Shown here in pieces: positions 43,441-54,980 of a stretch of DNA of 64,000 bases; the stretch's first letter is position 1, and the number at the start of each line of letters is the position of its first letter. The notes under the pieces are model-generated. The model was not told the DNA's origin, did not search any database, and saw only the letters and a program-made list of their open reading frames with translations. This stretch comes from Myotis daubentonii (lineage: Eukaryota > Chordata > Mammalia > Chiroptera > Vespertilionidae). Location of the stretch: assembly GCF_963259705.1 (NCBI RefSeq), contig NC_081852.1, positions 60,755,859 through 60,819,858 on the forward strand, written 5' to 3'. The position numbers and the translations under genes were made by a program.

Positions 43441-45455
43441 TTCTGGAGGCGGGTGCAGGATGGGAAGGTGACCTTGACCCTGTCTGGGCCGGGTTTCCAG
43501 GTCTGGGAGGGGTGACGGCTCCATGGTTTGCCCTTCTTCCCCAGGCTGTCGTCCTTCAGGAACCCCAGCTGAGAGCCCGCAGGGCCTCCTCCTCAGTGGG
43601 CTCTGGACTTTGGCTTTGTCTCTCCAGTCGAATGATTCTGCCAAAATCCCCGATTAGCTCTTAAGCCTCTTAACAGCCACTTTGCTCCGACTTCCTCCTC
43701 CTCGGCTCTGTGTCTGCTTCATCGCTCAGCACTGACAACTTCCCTGGGGGGACTGGGTGCAGAGTCTCAGGCTACCTTCTCAGGGGTCCCCTTCACACCG
43801 GAGTCCGGGCCCCTCGCTTTCTGACTGTGCTGAACGCGGTGATGGTCCTTGCAGCCCGTCGAGACGTTCCTCGGTCCCACTTCCCTCTGTCTCTCTCTGT
43901 CTTCGATGCTGTAAATGGCCAGTCCCCAGTGGTGACAGCGTCAGCGACCGGGGCTCACCCAGGGCCTCTCCCTTCCCCTCTGAGATCGCACAGCCTTATA
44001 GGTGCCCGCTGTCTTGATTGGGTTCCTATGTCTTTAAAAAGATTTTTTTTTTATCCGCGTTTGTCCAACCTCAATGTCAAGTTCACATAACTCTGCTCCT
44101 GGCTGGCAACCCCGTTTTAGCCGGAGATGTTTACTCCTCATGAGAGTTTTCCTAAAATTCTTTCAAAGTTTGCTTTGGACTCGGTCCCAGGGCTGCAGCT
44201 GGGCCTGGCTAGTCCCCGGCGGAGGGAGAGCTACGCTGCCCTGGGGCTGGGGGGGCCGAGAAAGGCCCCTCCTGTTCGTTGTCTGTGGATTCTGTCTTAC
44301 AGGTTGCGCTGTCTCTTGGTTTCCTCCACAGGCCAAGTTGGGGGTGACATCCATTCCTCAAACAGAGTGGGGGCGGGGCATGGCGGCCCCCATGTCAGAT
44401 GGAGAAGGGCATGCTGGAAGAATTGGTTTGGGGGAGCCTGGGACCCCGGCAGAGCTTCTGGCTTAGGGAGCATTTGGCAGGTTTGCCAACCAAATGCGTT
44501 GCTGGCCTTAGCAACCGCCCAGCGTTCCTGATTTTTCCCTCCCTTGCCAGCCTCTCCCAGGCTCTTTCCTGGGGGAGCCCTGTGCTGCCGGTGGCCGGTG
44601 TGGGAGAGAGCCGCTCCGCGGGCCTCTGGTGCTGCTGGCGCGGGCTCAGCGGGACCTGGGCAGCCTCTCTGTGATCGGCCTGGGTTTTCACTGTCAAAAC
44701 AAACCGGTTCTGGTCGTTACCCTGTGGTGCCAGCGGAATGATGAGCCTGGCGGTCTCCCCACATTCTCTGGCTCCCAAACAAACAGGCCCCAGCTCTTCG
44801 CTTCTGTGTGACCCTGCGCGGCTGAGAGCCCGCACGGACCCACAGCAGCCAAAGTTGCCACCGTCGCCAAGCCCGTGGCTGCCTCCTTGCTCTGCCAGCT
44901 TCCCCTGCCCCCGCCGCCTGTGGCCGCCTGGCTCCCGGCTGGCTTTCCGCTGGCGTTCCTGGCACCGGGCGCTGGCACCGAGTGGAAGTTGCCACTTAAC
45001 TGAGGAAGCTGGGAGCTGTGAAACGGAGACGAGTCCCTTGGAAAACGCCCCTCTGCCCGGTTTACAGGCGGAGTCCCGCCTGATGGGCGAGGAGCTCAGG
45101 CACCGCAGGGCGGGCCTTTGACACTCTGCTCGCCTTTGACCTTCCACGTGGCCCCCAGGCCCTGAGACCACGAAGCAGCCAAAGGCTTTGAGGAACTGCA
45201 GGCCTCTGGGTGTGGGTGGGGGTGACACACATGGAATCAGAGAGGGAAGCCTGGGCCAGGGAAGGCCCCCGATCCAGGGGCGTCCATGCCGGCAGGGCGG
45301 GGGCAGAGCTTCATGCCTGGCCGGGCCAGACGGGGGGGGAGGGGGGGGAGGCTCGAGGCTCAGAGGGGCGGGGGCCCAGCAGTCGTCTACTGGACAACTG
45401 GGTGAGGCAAGGGTCACAGACAAGTCACCAGAGTTCTCACTTTAAGGGAAATGTG
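43441..45455. other. Unannotated GC-rich sequence
   Basis: GC- and CpG-rich. It contains a minus-strand frame of 342 codons (44395-45423) whose N-terminal proline run comes from the G-tracts at 45331-45349. The protein is low-complexity Pro/Arg/Ser/Gly-rich with no domain, so it is not annotated as a gene. Confidence 0.4.
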
Positions 45456-45560
45456 TCATTTTAGCCCATATTTCCTTATTTGTAATTTTTATGTTTTAAA
45501 AGGCCGTTTGTAGGAATAATGAAAAATTTAAAAAAATATCAACACCAAGAGAAACAAACC
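45456..45560. other. Short AT-rich island
   Basis: AT-rich and repeat-free by eye; too short and plain to assign. Confidence 0.25.
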
Positions 45561-46279
45561 GATGTCCTCCTCACCCAAGCCTGCCCCTGACAGCGCGGGG
45601 AGCAGAGCCAGTGGGCTGGGGACAGCACAGGCCATCAGGCCTCGTATTGAAGGGCTGTCAATCAAACGAGCCAGCGGCTGGATGCTACCCCCGCCCTCCT
45701 CCGCTGACAGGGGCCCGCCACCGCTCCCCTGAAGGCCAGGCTCGGTCGGAATTAGGTGCTGGGCGCTGGCCCCGTGGACCAGGCTTCTCTCTCTCCTCCT
45801 CACACCCCAACCTGCACTGTGAGGACCCCACTGAGACTCAGGCTCGAGCCCTCACACACCATCCAGTGACCCCGCGGCCACTCCGTGCGCCTCTGAGTGG
45901 ACGTGCCTTCCGTGTGGCCTGCCCACCACAGAGAGCCACGGAGGAAGTGGGCGTGGCGGAGTCTGGGGTCAGGCAGGGGCCATGAACTCTGGGTGGGTTC
46001 ACACCCGGAGTCCTCGTGACCATCGGCCGGCGGGGGACTGGAGCAGGACCTGGCCAAGTTCGGGGTGCAGGAAAGGAGCCCCCGTCCCCATCTTAGGGGA
46101 CACCGGCATCAACGCCTGATTCTCATTTTGCTGCACCGACCGACCCTCCTCGCCGCTCCCCGCACACAGGAGTGAACAAGGTTGAAACTGGCGCGTGTGC
46201 CGGGCGATCACTTTCTCGCGTTCTGTGGTAACGCAAATATTTTCCTTGCAGCTACATGGTCTTCATCGTTAAAGCATTT
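45561..46279. other. Unannotated GC-rich sequence
   Basis: No recognised repeat or exon. Confidence 0.4.
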
Positions 46280-46603
46280 CGTTTTATTATCCCAGAAATA
46301 TATAATCATCGCAGGCAAATAAGAAAATGCAGAAAATGGCGAATAAAAGGATTACTGTATATTCCCAGAAACCATAGATAGAGGCTATTAACATTCTGTA
46401 TATTTCTTTTCAGAATGTTTATGATACATATTTATATGTATTTTTCTTTTCAAAAATAGGATTTCCTGGTAATTGTTGTTATGCTGCCTGCTTTTTCCAC
46501 ATGGACTGTATCTCAGATTTCCCCTGGTGAACACATGCATTTCTCCAACGTTTCTCTTAAGGGCACCCCGTGTTTCATGGTCTGACCAAGGCCCGACGAC
46601 AGC

Positions 46604-46649
<46 letters not shown>

Positions 46650-46925
46650 GGGATGATGTAACACAGGCCGCTCTGGGCCAGGCTGCGTGCAAAGGCTGTA
46701 TGGAGCTGAGCCTTCGCAGGGTTTCTGAGAGGTAGCTGTGGCTGCTCTCGCTACCCTCAGGGACCTGTGGCCCCAAGTTTAGATCACTCCTAAATTTCTG
46801 ATTTTACGAACCATCCTGTGTTGGGCTGGACTCATACATAGTTTTTTGAACTTGTCATAGTTTTTCCTCAGAAAAACTCCTAGAAATGGAATCACAAGGT
46901 CAAAGACGATGAATGTTTTAATTTT
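46280..46925 (-). mobile_element. Old L1 fragment, 3' portion
   Basis: Antisense L1 text such as 'GAGGCTATTAACATTCTGTA' and 'CTCCTAGAAATGGAATCACA' (diverged from CCTAGAAGTGGAATTGCTGG). Contains the (GAT)n at 46604-46657 and is interrupted by a SINE. Confidence 0.55.
46604..46657. repeat. (GAT)n microsatellite
   Basis: About 15 GAT units plus an imperfect end; gives a poly-Met frame on the plus strand and poly-Ser on the minus. Confidence 0.97.
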
Positions 46926-47147
46926 TAAAATATTTTAATATGTTTTTATTGATTTCAGAGAGGAAGGGAGAGGGAGAGACAGAGAGATAGAAACTCAGTG
47001 ATGAGAGAGACTCACTGATCTGCTGCCTCCTGTGTGCCCGCCGCTGGGGATCGAGCTTGCAACCCGGGCCTATGCCCTGACCGGGAATCGAACTGTGACC
47101 TCCTGATTCAGGGGTCTACGCTCAACCACTGAGCCACACCGGCCAGG
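46926..47147 (-). mobile_element. Ves SINE, copy 5
   Basis: Minus orientation: head ends CACACCGGCCAGG, B-box-like GGTTCGATTCC on the minus strand (antisense 'GGGAATCGAACTGTGACCTC'), central GGAGGCAGCAGATC on the minus strand, GA-rich on plus, and the tail TTTTTATTGATTTCAGAGAG. Inserted into an L1. Target duplication is not clear because both flanks are T-rich. Confidence 0.93.
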
Positions 47148-47480
47148 CAGTGGCTGTATTTTTTGTTTGTTTGTTTGTTTCTTTCTTTTTGTTCAGACAA
47201 ATCTCTAGTAATTTCTTTTGTTTTATTATGTAGGTCTCATACTTGGAAAGGCTTTTCTCATACTAACTGTACACACATATACATTTTTAAGTCATGTATA
47301 TTTATGACTTGCCCTTACGTATTATTTTTCATTTGTTTGCATTTGGAATTTCTTTTTTGTGAGCTATGAGATGAGGATCTAGTTTTATTTTTTTCAACAT
47401 GGCTCACCAATAATTTCATATCAGATATTGGAAAAAACACCTGTCCCTCCTCCATATATTGGAATTCACACCACTGTTTT
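47148..47480 (-). mobile_element. Old L1 fragment, continuing
   Basis: Begins with a (TTTG)n patch at 47158-47180, then antisense L1-like text ('GAGATGAGGATCTAGTTTTA', 'GGCTCACCAATAATTTCATA'). Confidence 0.5.
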
Positions 47481-48599
47481 CTTGTGGGTCTCTCTCTGTC
47501 ACCTGGCTTTCCTGGAGCTGCGTGCTCTGCTGCTTGTCACCTGCCTAGCAGTGCGTGCGAAAATGCAAATGCGTCCGCATCACTCCTGTGTTTGCCTTAC
47601 TGTGTGTCCTTCAAGATGAAAGACAACATTCACTTTTATCGGCTGCGTGATACCCGTTCATCAAGGCATCTGCTTTGGAAACGCCGTGTCTGATAAGAGC
47701 TTTAGTGTCTCTGGCTTTTTCTAGAAGGAAGATGATTAAGTGCTGAGCTTTTGCTCTTGTTGACTTACCACTGGACTCCGCTTCCTGGGAAAGAAGTGTT
47801 CTGGGAAAGATGCCCCCCGCGTTTCTTCATCTGAAGCTCGGAGGCTAAAACGCTCTCCTGTGGCCCATCCCTGAGAACACCTCTGCCTTCCTCGCTGTCG
47901 TCACCACCCTGCTGTCTGAGGCTTTGACTTCCTGTTGCCATCACAGCTTTGAGTCCTCATGCCTTATGTGTCCACTCAATACACAGGTCTGCCACACACT
48001 GACCTTCACCTGCTGAACAACAAGCAGGAGGCATACCTTACAGTTGAACGCGGAGTTATTGGGGGCAGCAAGGGGAGGCAGAAGAGCCTGGGATCAGAGT
48101 GGACCACAGTCCAGCAGTGTGCTCACCAAGCACCCTGTGTTCTGTGTGGGCACCACTCTCCTGGACTTGGATGGGTCCCCCAGGCCTCCCCACTGTCCCT
48201 TTTAACAGTCACCTGCCTCAGTCTGCCTGGCTGCCAGTGTAGATGCAGCCCGAGGCCTCCCCCTCAATTCAGGGTCTCCCACTTGGCCCCTGAGCCTGTA
48301 GTGCATGAGGTGTGGCCGGCTGCTGGCTTCATCAGCAGACTTGGGGGAAGATAGGAGCCATGGGAGCCACGCCCCCCTCTCCCCCCCATGCCTGGATGGA
48401 GTGGCCTGGGTCCCACGGTGAGGAAATGCTGAGCCTTCTGATCCCAGATGCTCGGAATAATCATGGCTGTGCCCCGGGTAACGGCGCCCGTTGCGGGATG
48501 CCCCGCGCTGGCTGGCTTCAGAGAAGCATCGCTCTGTCTTCCTACTGTTTTGCAAATGCGGGAAAATGGCTGGAAATTTTGGTCACCACGTGAGTCCTT
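47481..48599. other. Unannotated sequence
   Basis: Mixed; 47481-47700 may be more L1. GC-rich after 48050. No exon recognised. Confidence 0.35.
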
Positions 48600-48850
48600 T
48601 TATGACAACTGAAAACTAGGAAGGGGTCTTTTTAGTTCAGACAAATAGTGTTGCAGGCAGTATGTTGCACCAGGAAAGGGCTGATTTCGTGTTATTAAAT
48701 ATAATCAGAAACACGGCGTGAGGCTTGTCATGTTGACACGGCGAGCTGGGGGCCTCCCGCGCTCAGCGGGCCGCCTTGTTTGCACACTGCTTACCCTTTC
48801 TCATCGATGGGGTTTTGCATGATAACCAGAATATTAAAAATAGATGAAGA
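48600..48850. promoter_or_regulatory. Candidate conserved noncoding element
   Basis: Moderately AT-rich and repeat-free, with TTATTAAATATAATCAG near 48694 and a TCATCGATGG motif near 48800. Confidence 0.28.
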
Positions 48851-49359
48851 GTGGCCTCAGATGCTTCCAGCACGTGCGAGCGCGGGGGTTGGGAGGGAGC
48901 CCCCCCAGCAGAACCGCAGGGCAAACCCTCCGTGGCCGGCCAGGCTCCCGTGGGCAGGGCTGGGGTGCAGCTCGCTCTGCCCTCTGCCCGGCCCCCCACG
49001 GTGCCCCCGGGCAGCGTCTATCTGTGTGTTCCGCACGGTGCAGGGGAGACCATCTTTGATCCTAATGGCTCTTCCTCGGGTGGCAAAGCTGTAGGTGCCT
49101 TTTCCCAACTCCCGGCCGCACCCCAGGCCCAGCCGCCTTCTCGACGTTGGTTGAGACCAGCTGAGAAGGGAGCGTTCCTAGCTACTCCTGGGGCCGAGCT
49201 GGTGGGGTGCGCAAGGTGGCAGGTGCAGGGCGAGGACAGGCCAGGCCACCCAGCCCCGTCCAGGCACAGCGGCGCCCCAGGCCGACGGCCGTCTGTCTCA
49301 GAGGTCGGCCTGTGGGTCCCGAGCTGGGCACGGCATTCCGGTTTCGGAAGCAGTTCCCT
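48851..49359. other. Unannotated GC- and CpG-rich sequence
   Basis: Rich in CpG. Overlapping frames up to 186 codons (48851-49411 plus) have no domain. Could be CpG-island-like, but no transcript evidence. Confidence 0.35.
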
Positions 49360-49585
49360 GGCCTTCCCCTCTGTGAAGTGCAGTCTGGCGGCGCTTTTCA
49401 TAATTATCTGAGCAAAGATTTGTTTGGAGGGGAGCTGGAATACGGGCGATGAAGTAATTTAAACCTCGTCCCTGAGGTGGAATTAGAAACAACAGGTACC
49501 AGCACTCATTGCTTTTGCTTTTATTTATCTCTGAGAATTCCAGGCATTTGAGGCAAATTATAGATAAGTTCCCAGGCAATAGTTC
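49360..49585. promoter_or_regulatory. Candidate conserved noncoding element
   Basis: AT-rich island after CpG-rich sequence, with CATAATTATCTGAGCAAAG near 49399, GAAGTAATTTAAACC near 49451, GTGGAATTAGAAACAAC near 49478 and TTTATTTATCTCTG near 49520. No recognised repeat. Confidence 0.42.
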
Positions 49586-49639
49586 TACCCTGATGAAGTG
49601 CTAAAATTCTGCATTCTTACGCTATGGCAGGCATCATTC

Positions 49640-50240
49640 TAAGATGGCCCCCCGAATTCCCACTGCTCTGGGGTTCACCCCAGCCTAATCCCCTCCCTGA
49701 AGGTGACAGGACCCGTGACGTGATGGGCTGTCACTCCCATGACCGGTGATAGTCTTTGGTGAGGTGAAGGGATCTTGCGATGTAACAAGACCCAAATCAG
49801 CTTGACAATGAGCTGGTCGAAGGGAGACTTTCCTGAGCGAGGAGTCAAATGAAATTCCTTAAAAGAGGGCCTGGGACCTTCCCGCTGGCTTCCAGGAAGA
49901 GCTGCCGGGACGTGAGAGGGTCCCAGAGAAGCTCACCGTGGGGGTGGGGGGAGCTCTGTGACCTGAGACAGCCCATGGTGTCAGCATGCAGGCCAGTGGC
50001 ACCTCAGTCCTGCAACCGCGAGGAACTGAGTGTTGCCAACAGCCACACAAGCTTTGAAGAGGAAGTAGCCTCTGGACACACGCAGTCCCACTGCCCCCTG
50101 GATTGCAGCCTGAGACCCCGAGCAGGGGACCCGGCTCGGCCATGGCAGGACGTCCGACTCGTGGGAACCATGAGGCCATGAATGTGTGTTGTTTTAAGCG
50201 GCTACATCTGTGGCAACTGGCTATGCAGCCATGGAATACA
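49640..50240 (+). mobile_element. Old LTR-like interspersed repeat (MaLR/MLT-like), copy B
   Basis: 'TAAGATGGCCCCCCGAATTC' at the left, 'CCTGCAACCGCGAGGAACTG' and 'GTGTGTTGTTTTAAGCGGCT' at the right follow the order of a common ancient mammalian LTR-like repeat. Copy A at 19.3-19.9 kb is the same family. About 600 bp and well spread. Subfamily not assigned. Confidence 0.5.
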
Positions 50241-51084
50241 GCGCTCGAAGGAACAGTAGATAGGTGGGAGTCGACCTGTGTGTGTACGGGATGGTTGGGA
50301 TTTCCTGGACTGGGGGTACCCGAGGCTCTGCGGGTTTCATCACAGAGAAGGGCCAGGGGAGGGTCAGGTGCTCTGGGTGTCAGCTCCCAGGGCCAGGGAA
50401 GTGACAGGTCTCCACAGAGAGCCTGAGAGAGACACTGGAAAACCAAGGGGGACGGACTCAAACGTCCCACCGTCTCCAGACGGCGCTGATGCGCTGTCAC
50501 CAGGAAGAACTTCCCGTTTTTACATCCGATCGTCCTGACTGCACGTTCGCATGCGTCCTGACACGGCGGCCTGCCGAAACAAAGAACCCATGCGCTCCTC
50601 ACCGGATAAAGTCGGCCCTTTCTAGTTCAGCCACGCCCGGGCCCCACAGTCCCTCCACTTATCATAAGACCCCGGGGTTCACACGAAAACTGCTTCTCGA
50701 TGGCCTACTTTCTCCAACAGGGTGGCGTGTCGATATGTTGGGGGATGTTTAGTTGGTGAGATTTCCCCAAGCTTTCTGGAGGAGTCCTCAGACAATTTGC
50801 CACATCAACTGAGTTAATTGCTTTCTAGAGCGGAGCTGCATCAACTCTTTAGATGCGGCCGGTGACAGGCGCTCACAAACACCAGGCAGGCGTAGGTGTC
50901 GATACGGTGATGCAGAAGAACATTATTTGCATTCCGTGGGTTTCCGAGTTGGAGTCAGACCGTCCCCGATGCACTAATGACTGGTGTGTCCTCCACCGGT
51001 TGTCAGAGGAGCAGGAAGGGAAAGGGCTGGGCTGTGTTCTGATTTATCTCAGTTCTTCCTCGTGCCCGCCATGCAAATCTCAGG
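50241..51084. other. Unannotated sequence
   Basis: GC-rich to about 50700, then mixed. A 247-codon minus-strand frame (49859-50602) runs through the LTR-like repeat and is not a gene. Confidence 0.4.
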
Positions 51085-51740
51085 GCGCCATACAATTGAA
51101 TAAAAAAAAAAATGTGATTTTAAATTATTTTTTATTTTAAGTCGGATAGGAGCGTCATAGAAAAAAGATCATCAAAAACAATGAGAAGAAGTAATTGTTA
51201 ATTTCTACGGTACCTTGGAACAGAAGCCCCAGAGAATAAATGGAATAGGGTACTATTAAAATTTCCTTTTTTTATTATATCCTCTCCGCCAGAGTAATTG
51301 TTGCTGTGTCCAATATATGCGGGGGACAATTTACTGGCTGTTTTCTATTAGTTTTTAACATTAACGTATACAGAAATAAAATGAATAGCACGCTTTCTCC
51401 GCTTAATTAAATGACTGACAGGGCAGAGATGTGGCTGGGACACCTCTTCTCCATCCTCGTTGGAGCCGGGGTAACCGGATCGAAGTACCATAAGCAACGC
51501 ACGCCTCCTCCTTGATTAAGTGGCTAGGGATGCGATGTGATCTGTGATTTTTCAGGCCACCACACGAGAAGGGGCACGTGGTTCTTTTTCTGCAAGAATT
51601 ATATATTAGTATTCAGAAAGGGGGGGGGGGAAGCCCCTAATATATCATTCGCACACGGGATTAAAGGTTTTCTCAGATCCCTTCCGCTGTGACATCGCGG
51701 CTCAGCTCAGACGTTTCAGATGGTAGGAGGGCCCGGATAA
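51085..51740. promoter_or_regulatory. Strong candidate conserved noncoding element
   Basis: A long AT-rich island: AAGTAATTGTTAATTTC near 51190, GAGTAATTGTTGC near 51292, palindromic TTAATTAA at 51403-51410 directly followed by TGACAG at 51416-51421 (homeodomain core next to a MEIS/TGIF-type site), and TAATATATCATTCGC near 51638. Only a poly-G run at 51621-51630 interrupts it; no transposon recognised. Confidence 0.5.
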
Positions 51741-51957
51741 TCAAACACAGCGGGTGAAGGGGGCGCCCCGGCTTGGTCCAGGCCCTGGAGTTCCTTCGTG
51801 AGTTTCCTAGAAATAGAGCATTGACCTCACCAGGATCTTCAGGGGCCCTCAGGGCCGGGGCATCTCAGCAAGCCATGTCAGCTCCAAATGTGATAACTGC
51901 CAACGCAACATATCATGGATAGACTGTCCTTTGTTCTGAGAGCAGGCTGTTTTCTCT

Positions 51958-51960
<3 letters not shown>

Positions 51961-52029
<69 letters not shown>

Positions 52030-52075
52030 ACATGCACATACACGCACACACACGCACACATGCACACGTACACAA
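51961..52075. repeat. Compound (CT)n(CA)n microsatellite
   Basis: About 22 CT units, then about 13 CA units, then degenerate CACATGCACA. Confidence 0.97.
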
Positions 52076-52089
52076 AAACGCTACCTAGA

Positions 52090-52185
52090 TATTATTTAGT
52101 CCAAGAGCAGCTCCCCGAGGCAAGCTCTGTTCATGTCTCCATTTCACAGATGAGGAAACTGAGGCACAGTGGCTGGCCGTCAGCG
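52090..52185 (-). mobile_element. MIR fragment
   Basis: 'CCATTTCACAGATGAGGAAA' followed by CTGAGGCACAGTGG is the antisense MIR core/3' signature (CCATTTTACAGATGAGGAAACTGAGGC). Confidence 0.7.
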
Positions 52186-53029
52186 GGTCCTCCTGGCACA
52201 CCAACCTCGTGTGGGGGAACATGGCGGGTTTCGTCATGCAGCGGGCACCGGCGAGCACCTCCTGTGGACCTGGCACGCCTCCCGGTTCGGGGACACACAG
52301 CGAACACATCACACCCAGTCCACGACCTGCTGGAGCCCACGTGCTCGCTGTTTTTAATGGTCTGTAGTGTAACATGACTGACACAGCCACCCAGCCAAAC
52401 TCAGCAAATTAACTCCATGGCAGCAGCTGAATCAGGCAGCCCAGGAAAGCCGTGGTTGAGGAGAAGTCTGGGCGGGGTGGGGGCTCAGGGCCTGGGGGGA
52501 GCCGCCTTCCCCAGGTCACAGCCTGAGCGGTTTGCTCCGTGGCCTTGGCCGTGGTGCGGTGCCGCGCGTGGGGGCTGGTTGGCGTCTTTTCCCTGTGCCC
52601 GTTCACTAAGGTAATTCTGCCTGCTACTGGCTGGGGTCTGACTGGGAACCTGAAAGGGACCAAATAAATCTTGTGCGCTTGTAGGTGAATCGACCGTATT
52701 GGGTTCATCAGCCAAGTCAGGGAAGCCTGCCCCCACCGGGCTATTGGGGGTTTGGCAACAAGGGTGGGCTCCCCGGGGCCAGAGTTTTGTGTTCTGGTGA
52801 CCCTGCAAACCAGGGACCCCCAGGAAGCAGCCGTCAGACCGGGGGTCCCCGGGCCATCGCTCGGCTCACATTTCTGCACCAGCCGTGATTTCTCGCCCGA
52901 TTGCCTCCATGATGGTACCTGCGGCCGCCCCATGTCCATTGAAATGCAGAAGCTGAGAGGTTTACAGCCGCAGACGCGCGCCGCCCGCAGCACGTGGGCC
53001 CCTCCAAAGAGCACACGTCCGCGAGGACA
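52186..53029. other. Unannotated GC-rich sequence
   Basis: GC-rich with overlapping frames up to 201 codons (52409-53014 minus). No domain recognised. Confidence 0.4.
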
Positions 53030-53330
53030 CAGTAACTCACGTTTGCAGGACTGCTAATAAAACTTAACAAATGGAAAAGCAAATGTCAGACAAGCAATAA
53101 CACTGATGGCATTTCTCTTAGGCCGAGGAAAGAAAATCAGAGTGGCTTTAATTGGTTGTAATAACAAAAAGAAGAGAGAAAAAAGTCCCTCCCTGACTCA
53201 CAGGGACTCAACTGGAGGCAGCGCGAGTGTAATTTTCCTAAAAGCGGGAGGCAATAAGGCCCCAAGCCCGGGAGAGGGGATCTTTAAGAATGGCGCCATC
53301 GACTCGAATTAATTATGGGGGTAATGCATC
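53030..53330. promoter_or_regulatory. Candidate conserved noncoding element
   Basis: AT-rich and repeat-free: GCTAATAAAACTTAAC near 53053, CAAGCAATAACAC near 53091, CTTTAATTGGTTGTAATAA at 53147-53165 (inverted CCAAT at 53151-53155) and CGAATTAATTATGG near 53305. Confidence 0.43.
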
Positions 53331-53449
53331 GTGTCCCACCATGTAAATGGGGGTGCGCCCAAGTTTGAGGGCCAGTGAACCAGCAGCCGGGCCTTAGTGG
53401 ACCATGGCATCGTCTTTCATGGAGTTCAGGCTGCAAGAAGAGGGGTGAT

Positions 53450-53590
53450 ATTTATGGAGTGCAAAGCATTGTGGGAAACCACCTCTATCCATTTACCTTG
53501 CAATCCGAGATGGGAGCCCCTGTCTGGACGGCTCTCATTCACCCATTTCCCAGATGGGAAGCTCAGGGAAAGCCACCGAGGCCGCCGTGC
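53450..53590 (-). mobile_element. Possible MIR fragment
   Basis: 'TCACCCATTTCCCAGATGGG' preceded by 'GCAAAGCATTGTGGG' and 'CATTTACCTTGCAATCC' resembles a diverged antisense MIR. Weak. Confidence 0.4.
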
Positions 53591-54419
53591 CCTCTGGACC
53601 GTCCTTCCAGATTTGTGGGAGAGGCCCCCGCGTCAGCAGGGCTGTGACAGGGTCGGGAGTGAATGCTGCAGAGGGTTCGGGTGGCGTTGCTCAATGGTCT
53701 CCCTTGTAGTTTGTCACAGTCGGTTCCATGCAGCCAGCAGATCCCTTGTTGGTGATTCTCCCTTAACACGTGAAGCCCCATCGAGGGCCAGCCTTCACCG
53801 GGAAGGGACTGTGGCTTTTATTTAAAAAAACAAAACAAAAGGGAGCCAGCACTTTGGTTACATGACATGATTGCAAAGTCAGCAAAGGCAGCAGGTGGGA
53901 CAGGCCACAGGCTCAGGGTTTGCAAGTGTCCAGACGCCTCGCCTCGCGGTCGGTTCCCACACAGCTGTGTCCCTGCGAGGCTGTGGTGTGGGCACCCTGT
54001 CGCCCCTGCTGGCTCTGAGGATCTTTTAAAAACTTTGCTGTGGTCGGTGTCGCAGGCTCCAGACTCTCCCATCGTCCTGGCGCCCATCAGGCACCAGCTC
54101 CAGGGCGGGGGTCCCCTCTGGACAGAATATTCTTCCTCGGCTTGGTGTCTGGGGTACACCCCAGAGGTGGCCGGGATGTGACAGTCCCAGGTTTCTGTTG
54201 CTGTTGGGTGTTAGTTTTGTATTGACAACAGCGTGGCTGCTAAACATCAGCGCACACAGCGGGGAAGGTGTCCACAGAGCCACCGTCTCCCCCAGGTCTC
54301 ACGCACAGCCTCTCACAGCGAGAAAGGTGAATTCCGTATTAAATGTCACCAGAACCGCAACCCGGGGCCCGTCACGCTCCGGGGGGCGGCGGAAGGTGCA
54401 GCCGCTCAGCAGGAAGCCT
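53591..54419. other. Unannotated sequence
   Basis: Mixed to GC-rich. No gene or repeat recognised. Confidence 0.4.
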
Positions 54420-54980
54420 TGTTATATTTTTTATATGTTAGTCTCCGTCTACTTAGAATTGATCAAACCTTTGCTTCCGAAACATATATGCCAACACCTC
54501 CGCAACACGCCATAAACCAGGCTCTCAGAAAATAATAATGATGCTTATCAGTCACTCGCCTGGAGTTGGCTGGCGAAAACCCCGCCGCCCGCATGCCGAC
54601 GGAGCCAGAGAGCATAGATCTTCGTGCTGCGCTGATAATTCACTCTCAGCCGGAGATTGATGACTCTGTGAAGTCCATAAAAGATGTTACCACTATATTT
54701 TGTTCTTATGATTTATTTTATCATGTTGTCAAGGTTTGCAGAAAACAAGAAACAAATCAATGAATGTCATGCTTAAATATTAAAGAAGGCTGTAATACAC
54801 ATTTTTATTCAGATGCCTTATTCAATCTTGTGCCTCAGAAAGGAGTGGTGGCAACCGAGCTTTTATTTGAATTACTTTTGGGGAAATTAATTTAGGAGGA
54901 CTGTTGAATTGTGAATGGCAAAAGGCAGCTAACCTCATTTGCTTAAATAAGAATAGATGGGTGCAGGACTCCTTGGAAAA
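54420..54980. promoter_or_regulatory. Strong candidate conserved noncoding element
   Basis: The clearest AT-rich, repeat-free block of the right half: ATAATAATGATGCTTATCAG near 54532, GCTGATAATTCAC near 54630, CCATAAA at 54675-54681 (posterior HOX/CDX-type TTTATGG on the minus strand), AATCAATGAATGTC near 54756 and AAATTAATTTAGG near 54883. The short frame at 54566-54763 is an incidental opening. Function is inferred. Confidence 0.52.

Noticed and set aside
44395..45423. 342-codon minus-strand protein
   Set aside because: Low-complexity, proline run from G-tracts, no domain; fits a chance frame in GC-rich DNA. Kept only as a low-interest finding.
49859..50602. 247-codon minus-strand frame
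   Set aside because: Largely antisense to an LTR-like interspersed repeat.
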